Shown here: positions 26,470 to 34,509 of the stretch, in pieces
Layout of the letters: each line of letters opens with the position of its first letter
Position numbering within the stretch: position 1 is the stretch's first letter
Assembly (NCBI GenBank): GCA_900550145.1
Contig: URRF01000003.1
Span: 1 to 64,000, forward strand
Source of the DNA: an uncultured Mollicutes bacterium
Lineage (GTDB): Bacteria > Bacillota_I > Bacilli_A > RF39 > UBA660
Reading direction: 5' to 3'
DNA length: 64,000 bases
The notes under the pieces: model-generated
Database searches by the model: none
What the model was told of the DNA's origin: nothing
The model's input: only the letters and a program-made list of their open reading frames with translations
Translations under genes and position numbers: made by a program

Positions 26470-28437
26470 TTAATAATCACTACCCCACATTTCCAATTTT
26501 CTTCTCGTAAGTGTTGTAAGTCCATCTATCCAATTATATAAAAATATAAAATAACTATATAACATCAATGTACTTGCAATAACGCCTATCCAATTAAAAA
26601 ACGAAGTGGCACCAATATTTTCATAAAACATATTCATACAAGGTATATTCATCTCATAATTAACAAACGGAAATTTAATCTTAACTGGACTACATTGACC
26701 AGATAAACTTTTTTTTATACTATTTAAAAGTGCAAATGGAAGATTCAAGATACTATCTACTGGACCTGGTGGCAACCAACCACTTAAATTTGTTAATAAA
26801 GAATAATTCATATTTATATTTGATGTATCACTACTACTACCACCAACATTCATAATTGATCCGTCATTATCTCTTACTTTAATAACTTCTGAATCTAAAT
26901 ATAAACCACCATCATCATTTTCATAAACATAAATATATTTATATAAAGATGAATTATATGTAATATTCAAAATATGATTTGGTTCATTATTCATAAATGT
27001 TTTATCAATTTTATTCATAAAAATTAATGCGGGATATTTTTCATCATTCCATAATAAACGTCCTTTTTTATAAGCAACATCCCATTTTTCAAATTTATTC
27101 TCTGTTTTTTCCCATAAATCAACAAACTGAAAAAGACTATCAGGCGAAATTATAAACTTACCATTTTCATTTTTTTCTATATAACCTCGAGAAGCAAAAA
27201 CTTTATTCATTTTTTTATAATTTAATAAATTCATATCAGTTTCAATTTCTTTTATTATTTCTTTATTTTCTAAATCGTACTCTAAATTTAAATAATCATA
27301 TGGTATAAAAACAATACCTACAATATTTTTGTTGTAAAGATTTATTTTAGAATAAGTATATTTATTTTCATCGTCATTTTCTTCATCATTTTCATAAACT
27401 AGGTTTTTATCATAATCATATGTATGAATTATATTCTCATAAATCTCAATTGTTTTATTTGAACTTTTAATATCAAAAGAAAATATTATATCGTTCTTAT
27501 TTGATTTATTATATTTAATTTGTAGTTCACATGTACTTGCATCAGTACTTTCATTATACGAACAAAAATTATAAGGTATTTCTACATCATTTCCATTAAA
27601 ATTATCAAGATAATCTATTTGTTTTTTTCCTATATTGTAATTATTTATAACTAATTTAATATTTGCTGTTTTATTAGTTACTATTTCATCATCTCGAATA
27701 ACATATGAAAATCTTCCGTTATTTAATGTTTTTTTTAATTTCATACCATTAACATAAAATTCAGGAGAATCAAATATTTTATTATTAAAAGTATTAATTA
27801 CAGGTGAACTAGAAGCAAGCAAATAATTTATACTACAATCCATATTATTATTACATTCTGCTTTGTTTTCTTCTTTTGTTGGATATTTACTATATAAGTT
27901 ATTAAAATCATTTATAGTTACTAAATTACCATTGTATAATGATAAAATCTTATAAAATACATCCCTGTCTAAATCACCTTTTCCACTACAACTCCATTCA
28001 TTTTCTCTAAGATTAGTAAAAGAACTAATATCGTATCTATTATCATAATTAACTGAAATACTACATCTTCTTATTTTTTTTCTAACACTATTTGGTACAT
28101 CATATAATTGATCTACACTTAAACCTGCATGATTAGATAAATCTTTATTAAATTTAAATGAATAGTTTCCATCTACAAGATAAGCATGTAAAATAAAAAC
28201 GGCATTATTTAAATAATCAGGACCAGGATTACTTACCTTTAATGTTATATAAAATGTATCACTCTGATAATCAAAATTAGGAAAATCAGGCAATTCTAAA
28301 ACTTTATCACTTATAGGTATACCAACAATTGCATATGTTTTTGGTATGCTTATAAAATTACAAAACAAACTACACAATATTCCTAATAACAAATACTTCC
28401 AATACTTTCGAAAACTTTTTTTAAAACTTATCTTCAT
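26470..28437 (-). CDS. adsorption protein (pIII-like)
   Basis: 655 residues. A basic N-terminus and hydrophobic core (YLLLGILCSLFCNFISIPKTYA) form a signal peptide. A large extracellular part is rich in Asn, Asp and Tyr with several cysteines. A C-terminal membrane helix (SFFNWIGVIASTLMLYSYFIFLYNWI) ends in a basic tail. Size, signal peptide, C-terminal anchor and place upstream of pVI and Zot fit the pIII adsorption protein. The receptor-binding part is not recognisable in sequence, as expected for this fast-changing protein. Confidence 0.7.
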   Translation of the reverse strand: MKISFKKSFRKYWKYLLLGILCSLFCNFISIPKTYAIVGIPISDKVLELPDFPNFDYQSDTFYITLKVSNPGPDYLNNAVFILHAYLVDGNYSFKFNKDLSNHAGLSVDQLYDVPNSVRKKIRRCSISVNYDNRYDISSFTNLRENEWSCSGKGDLDRDVFYKILSLYNGNLVTINDFNNLYSKYPTKEENKAECNNNMDCSINYLLASSSPVINTFNNKIFDSPEFYVNGMKLKKTLNNGRFSYVIRDDEIVTNKTANIKLVINNYNIGKKQIDYLDNFNGNDVEIPYNFCSYNESTDASTCELQIKYNKSNKNDIIFSFDIKSSNKTIEIYENIIHTYDYDKNLVYENDEENDDENKYTYSKINLYNKNIVGIVFIPYDYLNLEYDLENKEIIKEIETDMNLLNYKKMNKVFASRGYIEKNENGKFIISPDSLFQFVDLWEKTENKFEKWDVAYKKGRLLWNDEKYPALIFMNKIDKTFMNNEPNHILNITYNSSLYKYIYVYENDDGGLYLDSEVIKVRDNDGSIMNVGGSSSDTSNINMNYSLLTNLSGWLPPGPVDSILNLPFALLNSIKKSLSGQCSPVKIKFPFVNYEMNIPCMNMFYENIGATSFFNWIGVIASTLMLYSYFIFLYNWIDGLTTLTRRKLEMWGSDY

Positions 28438-28450
28438 AAAGCCAACTCCT

Positions 28451-28597
28451 TTAAAATCTCTTTGTAATCAAATAACTATAACCTATATAGTCATTTTTCT
28501 TTATATATTCAAATAATTGGGATAAATATTTGAACTCTTTTTCTTTACTCTTTAAACCACATGGGCTGATTATCTCTAAATAATATATTTGTTTCAT
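28451..28597 (-). CDS. 48-residue phage protein
   Basis: From the ATG at 28597 behind AGAGGTAATT, the frame reads 48 residues (KQIYYLEIISPCGLKS to YLITKRF) and stops 14 bases before the adsorption gene, after a AAAGGAG ribosome binding site. No membrane segment. Function unknown. Confidence 0.6.
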   Translation of the reverse strand: MKQIYYLEIISPCGLKSKEKEFKYLSQLFEYIKKNDYIGYSYLITKRF

Positions 28598-28599
28598 AA

Positions 28600-28926
28600 T
28601 TACCTCTTTTTAAATATTTTCATAAAAATTTTATATGGTAAGTAAAAGCAAATGAATGCTAAAGAAATAAAGATAATTAATATGCTATCAAAATCATTTC
28701 TATAATATATTTCATTTGTTAATCTATTTTCACTTATATATGTTGGTATTTCTTCTATTGTTTTATATGTTATTTTACCGTCGTTATAAACATAATGACT
28801 ATTTACGTAATAATCTCTATATTCTATTTCTTCATTTATTTGGGGTTCTGTTTTGTAAGCACGTATGATATTTTCATTTATAAACTCATATTTTTTATAT
28901 TCTTCTAAATTTGGTACATATATCAT
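28600..28926 (-). CDS. phage membrane protein
   Basis: 108 residues, mostly a hydrophilic Tyr/Glu/Asn-rich domain, then a C-terminal helix (ILIIFISLAFICFYLPYKI) and a basic tail FMKIFKKR. Its ATG overlaps the stop of the 21-codon ORF (ATGA). The layout (C-terminal anchor, basic end) suits a minor virion protein. Unknown. Confidence 0.65.
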   Translation of the reverse strand: MIYVPNLEEYKKYEFINENIIRAYKTEPQINEEIEYRDYYVNSHYVYNDGKITYKTIEEIPTYISENRLTNEIYYRNDFDSILIIFISLAFICFYLPYKIFMKIFKKR

Positions 28927-28988
28927 TTTTCTAAATCTTCCTCACTTATTTCATCTCCCCAAAAATCTGTATCAATTATTTCTATCAT
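28923..28988 (-). CDS. 21-codon ORF coupled by ATGA overlaps on both sides
   Basis: Starts in the stop of the 36-residue gene (ATGA) and ends in the start of the 108-residue gene (ATGA). It encodes an acidic 21-residue peptide (IEIIDTDFWGDE...). The double overlap suggests real coupled translation. Confidence 0.45.
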   Translation of the reverse strand: MIEIIDTDFWGDEISEEDLEK

Positions 28989-29095
28989 TTCTTAAATAAC
29001 AAACTTCCTATAAATTCAAAAACCAACAATAATCCAAATATATACGGCATTAAACCAATAAGTTGTATTAGCATTTGTTCTGCTACTTCAAACAT
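28985..29095 (-). CDS. 36-residue membrane protein (pVII/pIX-like)
   Basis: From the ATG at 29095 behind AGGAGTGAT: a short head, one hydrophobic helix (LIGLMPYIFGLLLVFEFIGSLLF) and KK at the end. Size and topology match the small tip proteins of filamentous phages. Confidence 0.6.
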   Translation of the reverse strand: MFEVAEQMLIQLIGLMPYIFGLLLVFEFIGSLLFKK

Positions 29096-29112
29096 AATTA
29101 TCACTCCTTTTT

Positions 29113-29307
29113 TTATTTTATTTCTTTTAATTTATTAGTATATTTTTCACAAGAAGCAGTTATATAATGATTTTCTTTATAGAATTTTACACAATCTTGT
29201 TCAAGTTTATCAAAAGAAAAATTAATAGCACATATAATAAGTGAAACCATAACACCAATACTTATAAAAATTAAGAACAAATCAGAACGATCTAAATTTC
29301 TAAACAT
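29113..29307 (-). CDS. 64-residue single-pass phage protein
   Basis: An N-terminal MFRNLDRSD, a hydrophobic helix (LFLIFISIGVMVSLIICAI), then a hydrophilic domain with two cysteines (QDCVKF, ASCEKY) and a Lys-rich end. AGGAGGT lies before the ATG at 29307. Probably a minor virion or assembly protein. Confidence 0.65.
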   Translation of the reverse strand: MFRNLDRSDLFLIFISIGVMVSLIICAINFSFDKLEQDCVKFYKENHYITASCEKYTNKLKEIK

Positions 29308-29367
29308 AATTATACCTCCTTTTTAATAAAACATGGGGTTATGAAAAAATTTCCACAACCCCATATC

Positions 29368-29577
29368 TTAAAATTTTACCTTTGCTTTACCAGCACCATT
29401 AATTAACTTACGTAAAAAGTATAGTCCTAATGATATTGGTATTAATGTAACAACCAAAGGCATTAAATCTTTGATAACTGTAAAATATGTTGTGGCACTA
29501 ATACCACCTTCACCAGTTAATGCAGTTACAACAGCACTCATACCAGTTGCGGCAACAACAGGAGCTTCTCCACCCAT
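29368..29577 (-). CDS. major coat protein (pVIII-like)
   Basis: 69 residues. The N-terminal half is small and Ala/Val/Gly-rich; the second half is a membrane helix (LMPLVVTLIPISLGLYFLRKL) followed by a basic GKAKVKF tail that would contact the phage DNA, as in pVIII. It has the strongest ribosome binding site of the operon (AAAGGAGGAAGG), fitting the most abundant virion protein. Confidence 0.75.
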   Translation of the reverse strand: MGGEAPVVAATGMSAVVTALTGEGGISATTYFTVIKDLMPLVVTLIPISLGLYFLRKLINGAGKAKVKF

Positions 29578-29728
29578 ATTGCCTTCCTCCTTTCATTCTT
29601 TCATTTATTTATAAACATTATTTAAATGTTTACATCACTTTTTATACTTCTTTAGTAAATATTCCCTCACAAACAATAACCACGTTATTTTTAGGAAGTA
29701 TTTGGTAAAATAGAAAAGAATAAAGATT

Positions 29729-29986
29729 TTAAGCATTTAGTAATATATCTACTATTTTTACTAAACGGTTCATGAGGGAAAGTTTTTTTATTCTTTGTTT
29801 TTCTTTTTCTTCTTCTATTTCCATATATGTTTTTAAACTATAAAATCTCTTTTTATAAATTACTTGTATATTCACTATTTCCCATCCATATCCATTCGTA
29901 CTTCCTATTTCTTCAAGAATAGGAATATTTTTATATAATCTGTATTTACTTTTATAATCACAAGTTAAATATACAACTAAGCACAT
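29729..29986 (-). CDS. 85-residue phage protein
   Basis: A small basic protein (MCLVVYLTCDYKSKYRLYKNIP...) with Trp and Tyr in the middle and KKLSLMNRLVKIVDILL at the end. Its ATG overlaps the stop of the preceding gene (TAATG). Unknown; lies in the replication part of the operon. Confidence 0.6.
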   Translation of the reverse strand: MCLVVYLTCDYKSKYRLYKNIPILEEIGSTNGYGWEIVNIQVIYKKRFYSLKTYMEIEEEKEKQRIKKLSLMNRLVKIVDILLNA

Positions 29987-30261
29987 TATAGTGCTATTTT
30001 GTCAATTTTCTTGATATATGCACCTAATGAATTGTTTTTACCAGATTTAAGGCCTATAATAGCACTTACTTCTTTTCCTACAAAATCTCTTAACTTGTTA
30101 TATGCTTCGCCACTACACCATGCGTCCAATACTGAATAACCATAAAATTTATCTGTTTGTTGTAATAATGTCATATATCCTACTTTTGTTAATACCTCTC
30201 CAGTATCTTTCTTTGTTACGTATTGTGCATTTACTATTATTATTTTTAATTCTTGTTCCAT
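29986..30261 (-). CDS. probable phage single-strand DNA-binding protein (pV-like)
   Basis: 91 residues, beta-rich, with strands around LKIIIVNAQYVTKKDTGEVLTKVGYM and YSVLDAWCSGEAY, of gene V size. First gene of the leftward operon, directly behind the operator/promoter, where inoviruses often place it. The call rests on size, beta content and position, not on a decisive motif. Confidence 0.5.
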   Translation of the reverse strand: MEQELKIIIVNAQYVTKKDTGEVLTKVGYMTLLQQTDKFYGYSVLDAWCSGEAYNKLRDFVGKEVSAIIGLKSGKNNSLGAYIKKIDKIAL

Positions 30262-30290
30262 TTTTTTCTTTTCCTTTCTTTTATTTTCAA

Positions 30291-30399
30291 TGACTTCTAT
30301 GTCATATGATTAAATTATAAAACAATATGACATGCATGTCAATAAGCAAAATGACTTTTATGTCATACATTATACAAAAATAAAATGACATAATTGTCA
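30291..30399. promoter_or_regulatory. four-site operator array between repressor and lytic operon
   Basis: Four 14-bp palindromes of the form TGAC-N6-GTCA at 30291-30304, 30328-30341, 30352-30365 and 30386-30399, filling the gap between the divergent repressor and the phage operon. The second overlaps the -35 box of the leftward promoter; the fourth lies a few bases before the repressor ribosome binding site, giving a route for autoregulation. Confidence 0.8.
30314..30342 (-). promoter_or_regulatory. consensus leftward phage promoter
   Basis: On the - strand, TTGACA (30342-30337), 17 bp, TATAAT (30319-30314): a perfect consensus. Its -35 is inside the second operator palindrome, so repressor binding would block it. 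Confidence 0.85.
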
Positions 30400-30411
30400 T
30401 AGGTGAGGAAT

Positions 30412-30606
30412 ATGATAAAAGAATATAGATTGAAAAGAAATTACACTTTAGAATTACTTGCTGAAAAATGTGATATATCATGGAGAAATTTGCAAAGAAT
30501 CGAAAACGGAAAATTAGAAACGGCAAAATTTGGAACAATAAAAAAAATAATTAAAGAATTAGATATAAATGACAAAGATATTATTAAATTAATAAAACAA
30601 CAATAA
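30412..30606 (+). CDS. Cro/CI-like phage repressor
   Basis: 64 residues from the ATG at 30412 behind AGGTGAGG. Almost all of it is one XRE helix-turn-helix domain (YRLKRNYTLELLAEKCDISWRNLQRIENGK, then KKIIKELDIND). It is divergent from the phage operon and faces the four-palindrome array. Such small proteins bind as dimers to 14-bp palindromes, which fits the sites. Confidence 0.8.
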   Translation: MIKEYRLKRNYTLELLAEKCDISWRNLQRIENGKLETAKFGTIKKIIKELDINDKDIIKLIKQQ

Positions 30607-30646
30607 TTAATTATTTTAAATTGATCATAATAAAAAAAAATAACAA

Positions 30647-30931
30647 TTAAAATCTGTTATTTTTATTTTTTTCATAAGATTCAAAACTAACCCAATATTT
30701 TAAAAATTCGTTTAAAGTCATATAAGGCATATGAACCTCGGAAAAATCAATATTATTAAAAATTAAAAAATCATACATATCTTTAAATGAATAACACTTA
30801 AATAAAACTTTATACTTACCTTTCGTCAATTGATAAATATAAGAACCAACATAAGTTAATCTATATTTATATTTGTAATTTTTATGTAAATTTTTCTCTC
30901 TATAATAATCATAAGTGCTAGTATATTTCAT
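30647..30931 (-). CDS. 94-residue phage protein downstream of rep in the circular form
   Basis: Tyr/Lys-rich, no membrane segment (YDYYREKNLHKNYKYKYRL...). A strong AAAGGAGGAAC ribosome binding site precedes the ATG at 30931. In the circular phage genome it would follow rep, with the rep stop codon TAA just upstream of that site. Function unknown. Confidence 0.6.
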   Translation of the reverse strand: MKYTSTYDYYREKNLHKNYKYKYRLTYVGSYIYQLTKGKYKVLFKCYSFKDMYDFLIFNNIDFSEVHMPYMTLNEFLKYWVSFESYEKNKNNRF

Positions 30932-30948
30932 ATTGTTCCTCCTTTAAT

Positions 30949-30990
30949 TACATATTATGTTGACTTCTTTTGAATTCGAAGAAGTTTACT
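30949..30990. repeat. right attachment repeat
   Basis: 38 of 42 bases identical to 23905-23946. Read on the - strand it encodes VNFFEFKRSQHNM followed at once by TAA, which is the probable natural end of Rep in the circular phage. Confidence 0.6.
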
Positions 30991-31045
30991 CTGATATTCT
31001 GGTACGCAAACGTAACTAAAGTCCTTTGGAAAACTAGGTATTACA
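30949..31045 (-). pseudogene. internally deleted remnant of a second rep gene
   Basis: 30991-31027 matches 24324-24360 of the intact rep (encoding DFSYVCVPEYQ), and 30949-30990 matches its 3' end (23905-23946). About 375 bases between them are missing and the reading frame is broken. This is what is left of a related prophage on the right side of the present one. Confidence 0.75.
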
Positions 31046-31110
31046 ATACAAGGTGCTACTACGCTCTTTTTAGTCAATATGAAGAGGATATTTAAGTTAA
31101 AAAATATTAA

Positions 31111-31156
31111 AAAATCAACAAATTAGGAATCAAACCTAATTTGTTGATTTTATTTT
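31111..31156 (-). terminator. ileS terminator
   Basis: A 17-bp perfect stem, 31111-31127 with 31135-31151, 7-nt loop; flanked by A and T runs so it may work both ways. Confidence 0.88.
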
Positions 31157-31185
31157 AACTATTTTTTCAGCAGTCTCCTATCTCA

Positions 31186-34100
31186 CTAGTTCCTTTTTTC
31201 TAATCTTATACCCAATTCTATACCATTAAGATCATAAGTATTTTTATAGTTTTCATCTGATTCGATTAAATCTATTGCAAGAGTTTCTTTTTTTATGAAA
31301 TCTATATAATTAGTAATTGATTTATTAAATTCATCATTATGTGAATAATAGATATTTATATTGTCCATCATTTCATAATTATTTGTTTTTCTTATTTGTT
31401 GAACTTTACTTATAAATTCTCTTACAATTCCTTCATTTATTAATTCCTCTGTTAGAGTAGTATTTAATATAATAAAATTATTTCCTTCGTTGCTAGCATT
31501 AAAACCATCTTTCGAGTTAATTCTTATATCTAACATATCATAAGTAATATCTATATCATTACCACCAATGTTTAGAGTAATTGTATTGCCTTTTTCTAAA
31601 GTGTTTATATTATCTGCTGTAAAATCTTTTAACTTATCTTGAAATTCTTTTATATTTTTACCAAGAATTGGTCCACATACTTTAAAATTAGGTTTGATTT
31701 CGTACGAAATATATTCTTTAAGGTCTTGTGTGAATGTAACATTTTTTACATTTAACTCTTCTTTTATTAAATCTATTAAGTCATTGATTATAGTTTTATT
31801 TTTACCATCAAGGATTATTTCATTAATTGGCTGTCTAACTTTGATTTTTGCTTCTTCTCTGGCATTTCTACCTAGCGATATAATATTACGTACTAAATCC
31901 ATTTTTTCTTCTATTTTTTCGTTAATTTTAGTTTCATCGTATACTGGGAAATCTTGTAAGTGAACTGATTCTTTTCCTGTTAGGTTTGTGTAGATTTCTT
32001 CTGATACAAAAGGTACAATTGGAGCGATTAATTTACATAATCCTTCTAATACTTCATAAGTAGTATTGTATACTGCTTTTTTATTATCGTCTAATTCTGA
32101 TGCCCAAAATCTTCTTCTTGTTCTTCTTATATACCAGTTTGATAAATCTTCACTTACAAAGTCAGTTACTTTTCTTACTACTTTTGTTAAGTCAAATGTA
32201 TCATAACTTTGAGTACATTCTTTTACTAATTTATTGTATTTAGACAAAATCCATTTATCTATTTCTTCCCTATTTTCATATGGAACATTGAATTCTTTTG
32301 GATCAAGTTCATCAGTGTTTGCATAAAGTGCAAAGAAATTGTATGTATTTCTTAAAGTGTTGAAGAATTTTGAATATACTTCTTTTAATCCTTCAATATC
32401 AAACTTAATTGGTGTCCATACAGGTGAAACGTATGGCATATACCATCTAACTGTATCTGCACCATATTCTTCTATTATTTCGAAAGGATTAATTGCATTT
32501 CCCCTACTCTTATGCATTTTTTGACCATATTTATCAAGTAATAGATCGTTAACTAAAACATTTTTAAATGGACTTTTACCTGTTACAAATGTTGAGATTA
32601 TAAGTAGTACATAAAACCATCCTCTTGTTTGATCTATTCCTTCAGATATAAAATCTGCTGGAAATTGTTCATTCCATAATTCTTTATTTTCGAAAGGATA
32701 ATGGTACTGTGCAAATGGCATAGATCCGGAATCAAACCAACAATCAATTACTTCTTTGATTCTAGTCATGATTTTATTACATTTTGGACATTTGATATGA
32801 ATGTCATCTACATATGGTCTATGAAGTTCAATAGTTTCATCTATTTTTTCTATTGATTTTTCTATTAGTTCATTTCTTGAACCAATCATTTCCATATGCC
32901 CACAATCACATTTCCATAATGGGATTGGAGTTCCCCAATATCTATTTCTGGATATTGCCCAATCATTCATATTTGAAAGCCAATTTCCAAATCTTTTTTC
33001 ACCAACATATGATGGATACCAGTTAATTTTATTATTATTTTCTATAACTTTATCTTTAAATTCTGTTGTTTTTATATATAAGCTTGGTTTTGAATAATAT
33101 AAAAGTGGAGTATTACATCTCCAACAGTGTGGATAGTTGTGATTCATCTTTTCTTTTTTGAATAGTTTGTCATTTTCTTTTAAGTATTTAATTATTGTTA
33201 TTTCTAATTCTGGATCCATTACAAATATATTTATCCAAGGTCCTTCTAAGTATTTTCCATCTTCTCCTACTGGATTTATTACTGGTAAATCATATTTTTT
33301 ACCTACTTCATAATCATCTTGTCCAAATGCTGGTGCTATATGAACAAGTCCAGTTCCATCCTCCATTGTTACGTAATCATCACAAACAACAAAGAATGCC
33401 TTTTTTGATACATTTATAAATGGTAGCAATTGTTCATATTCTGTATATTCTAAATCTTTACCTTTGAATGTATCAATAATGTCATAATCATTTCCTAAAA
33501 CTTTTTCAGCAAGTTTTTTTGCTACTATAAATGTATATCCTTTTGAATTTACTTTAATATATTCTTCATTAGGATTAACACATACTGCAACATTTGCTAT
33601 TAAAGTCCATGGTGTTGTAGTCCAAACTAAAAGATATGTATTTTCATTTTTTAATTTAAATGGTACTGTAACGGTATTTACTGAAATATCCTTATATCCT
33701 TGTGCGACTTCATGTGATGCAAGTCCAGTACCACATCTAGGACAATATGGCAATATTTTATAGCCTTCATAAATAAGACCTGCGTCAAAGAATTTTTTTA
33801 AAATCCACCATTCTGTTTCAATATAGTTATTGTCATATGTTACATAAGGATGTTCTAAATCAATGAATTGTCCCATTTCTTCAGTTAATTTTTTAAATGC
33901 CTCCTCGTTTTCCCAAACACTTTCTTTGCATTTTTTATTAAATTGTTCTATTCCATACTTTTCTATATCTGCTTTTGAAGTAAAGCCAAGTGCTTTTTCT
34001 ACACCAAGTTCAACAGGTAATCCATGTGTATCCCAACCAACTTTTCTTAATACTTTATACCCCTTCATTGTTTTGTATTTGCAAAAAGAATCTTTAAGTA

Positions 34101-34290
34101 GCTTTGCTAGCATATGATGTACACCAGGCATACCATTTGCGGTAGCAGGACCATCATAGAATACAAAGTTTTCATTGTTTTTTCTGTTTTCAATTGTTTT
34201 ATTAAAGATATCGTTTTTCTTCCAACTATCTAATATTCTTTTTTCTACCACATTTACTTTTTCTTTTGAAAGTTCATTAAATTTTTTCAT
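31186..34290 (-). CDS. ileS: isoleucyl-tRNA synthetase
   Basis: 1034 residues from the ATG at 34290 behind GGAGG. Class I synthetase: the HIGH-type motif is GMPGVHH, the KMSKS-type motif is KMHKSRGNA, and zinc-binding Cys pairs occur (CPRCG, CWRC, CPKC). An editing domain lies between, and a long C-terminal extension follows the anticodon-binding domain. About 1030 residues is the length of the eukaryote-like type 2 IleS rather than the roughly 920 of type 1, and type 2 enzymes are known to tolerate mupirocin; this is inference from length only. Controlled by a T-box leader. Confidence 0.95.
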   Translation of the reverse strand: MKKFNELSKEKVNVVEKRILDSWKKNDIFNKTIENRKNNENFVFYDGPATANGMPGVHHMLAKLLKDSFCKYKTMKGYKVLRKVGWDTHGLPVELGVEKALGFTSKADIEKYGIEQFNKKCKESVWENEEAFKKLTEEMGQFIDLEHPYVTYDNNYIETEWWILKKFFDAGLIYEGYKILPYCPRCGTGLASHEVAQGYKDISVNTVTVPFKLKNENTYLLVWTTTPWTLIANVAVCVNPNEEYIKVNSKGYTFIVAKKLAEKVLGNDYDIIDTFKGKDLEYTEYEQLLPFINVSKKAFFVVCDDYVTMEDGTGLVHIAPAFGQDDYEVGKKYDLPVINPVGEDGKYLEGPWINIFVMDPELEITIIKYLKENDKLFKKEKMNHNYPHCWRCNTPLLYYSKPSLYIKTTEFKDKVIENNNKINWYPSYVGEKRFGNWLSNMNDWAISRNRYWGTPIPLWKCDCGHMEMIGSRNELIEKSIEKIDETIELHRPYVDDIHIKCPKCNKIMTRIKEVIDCWFDSGSMPFAQYHYPFENKELWNEQFPADFISEGIDQTRGWFYVLLIISTFVTGKSPFKNVLVNDLLLDKYGQKMHKSRGNAINPFEIIEEYGADTVRWYMPYVSPVWTPIKFDIEGLKEVYSKFFNTLRNTYNFFALYANTDELDPKEFNVPYENREEIDKWILSKYNKLVKECTQSYDTFDLTKVVRKVTDFVSEDLSNWYIRRTRRRFWASELDDNKKAVYNTTYEVLEGLCKLIAPIVPFVSEEIYTNLTGKESVHLQDFPVYDETKINEKIEEKMDLVRNIISLGRNAREEAKIKVRQPINEIILDGKNKTIINDLIDLIKEELNVKNVTFTQDLKEYISYEIKPNFKVCGPILGKNIKEFQDKLKDFTADNINTLEKGNTITLNIGGNDIDITYDMLDIRINSKDGFNASNEGNNFIILNTTLTEELINEGIVREFISKVQQIRKTNNYEMMDNINIYYSHNDEFNKSITNYIDFIKKETLAIDLIESDENYKNTYDLNGIELGIRLEKRN

Positions 34291-34295
34291 AAAAA

Positions 34296-34486
34296 TCCTC
34301 CTTAAAATAAAAAATCTATAATCTAAGGGTTCAGAAGAACGGTACCACCTTAGTTCATAGATTCTATGCACTTATCAATATAACGGTTTTATCCGGTCTT
34401 TCTTTATCAGAAAGAATTATCAAGAGTGATACATATATTACTACTTACTTATTTTCACCAACCATAAGTTCTCTTTAAAGATCATA
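34296..34486 (-). promoter_or_regulatory. T-box riboswitch controlling ileS
   Basis: On the - strand, a stem I region is followed by the T-box motif AAGGTGGTACCG (34354-34343), which can pair as antiterminator. The alternative is a terminator made of AATCTAT and CTAAGG pairing with CCTTAG and ATAGATT, ending in a T run just before the ileS ribosome binding site. ATC in TATCACTCTT (34430-34428) is the likely specifier codon for Ile. Uncharged tRNA-Ile would bind and allow read-through. Confidence 0.85.
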
Positions 34487-34509
34487 ATATAACATCTCTA
34501 TCATTTAAT

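Larger units (their letters stand above)
23905..30948. mobile_element. inovirus (filamentous phage) prophage, about 7.0 kb
   Basis: The ends are 42-bp direct repeats (23905-23946 and 30949-30990, 38/42 identical, first 19 identical) containing a dif-like core. The content is that of a filamentous phage: HUH Rep, coiled-coil protein, Zot/pI ATPase, a pVI-like and a pIII-like protein, several tiny membrane proteins, a pVIII-like major coat protein, a probable single-strand binding protein, and a divergent Cro-like repressor. Two stretches without genes hold strong inverted repeats. There is no integrase, as expected for XerCD-using inoviruses, and no outer-membrane secretin, which fits a single-membrane host. 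Boundaries are inferred from the repeats only. Confidence 0.85.

Noticed and set aside
30291..30399. CRISPR-like regularly spaced short repeats
   Set aside because: Only four 14-bp palindromes with unequal spacing, next to a repressor and promoter; they are operators.
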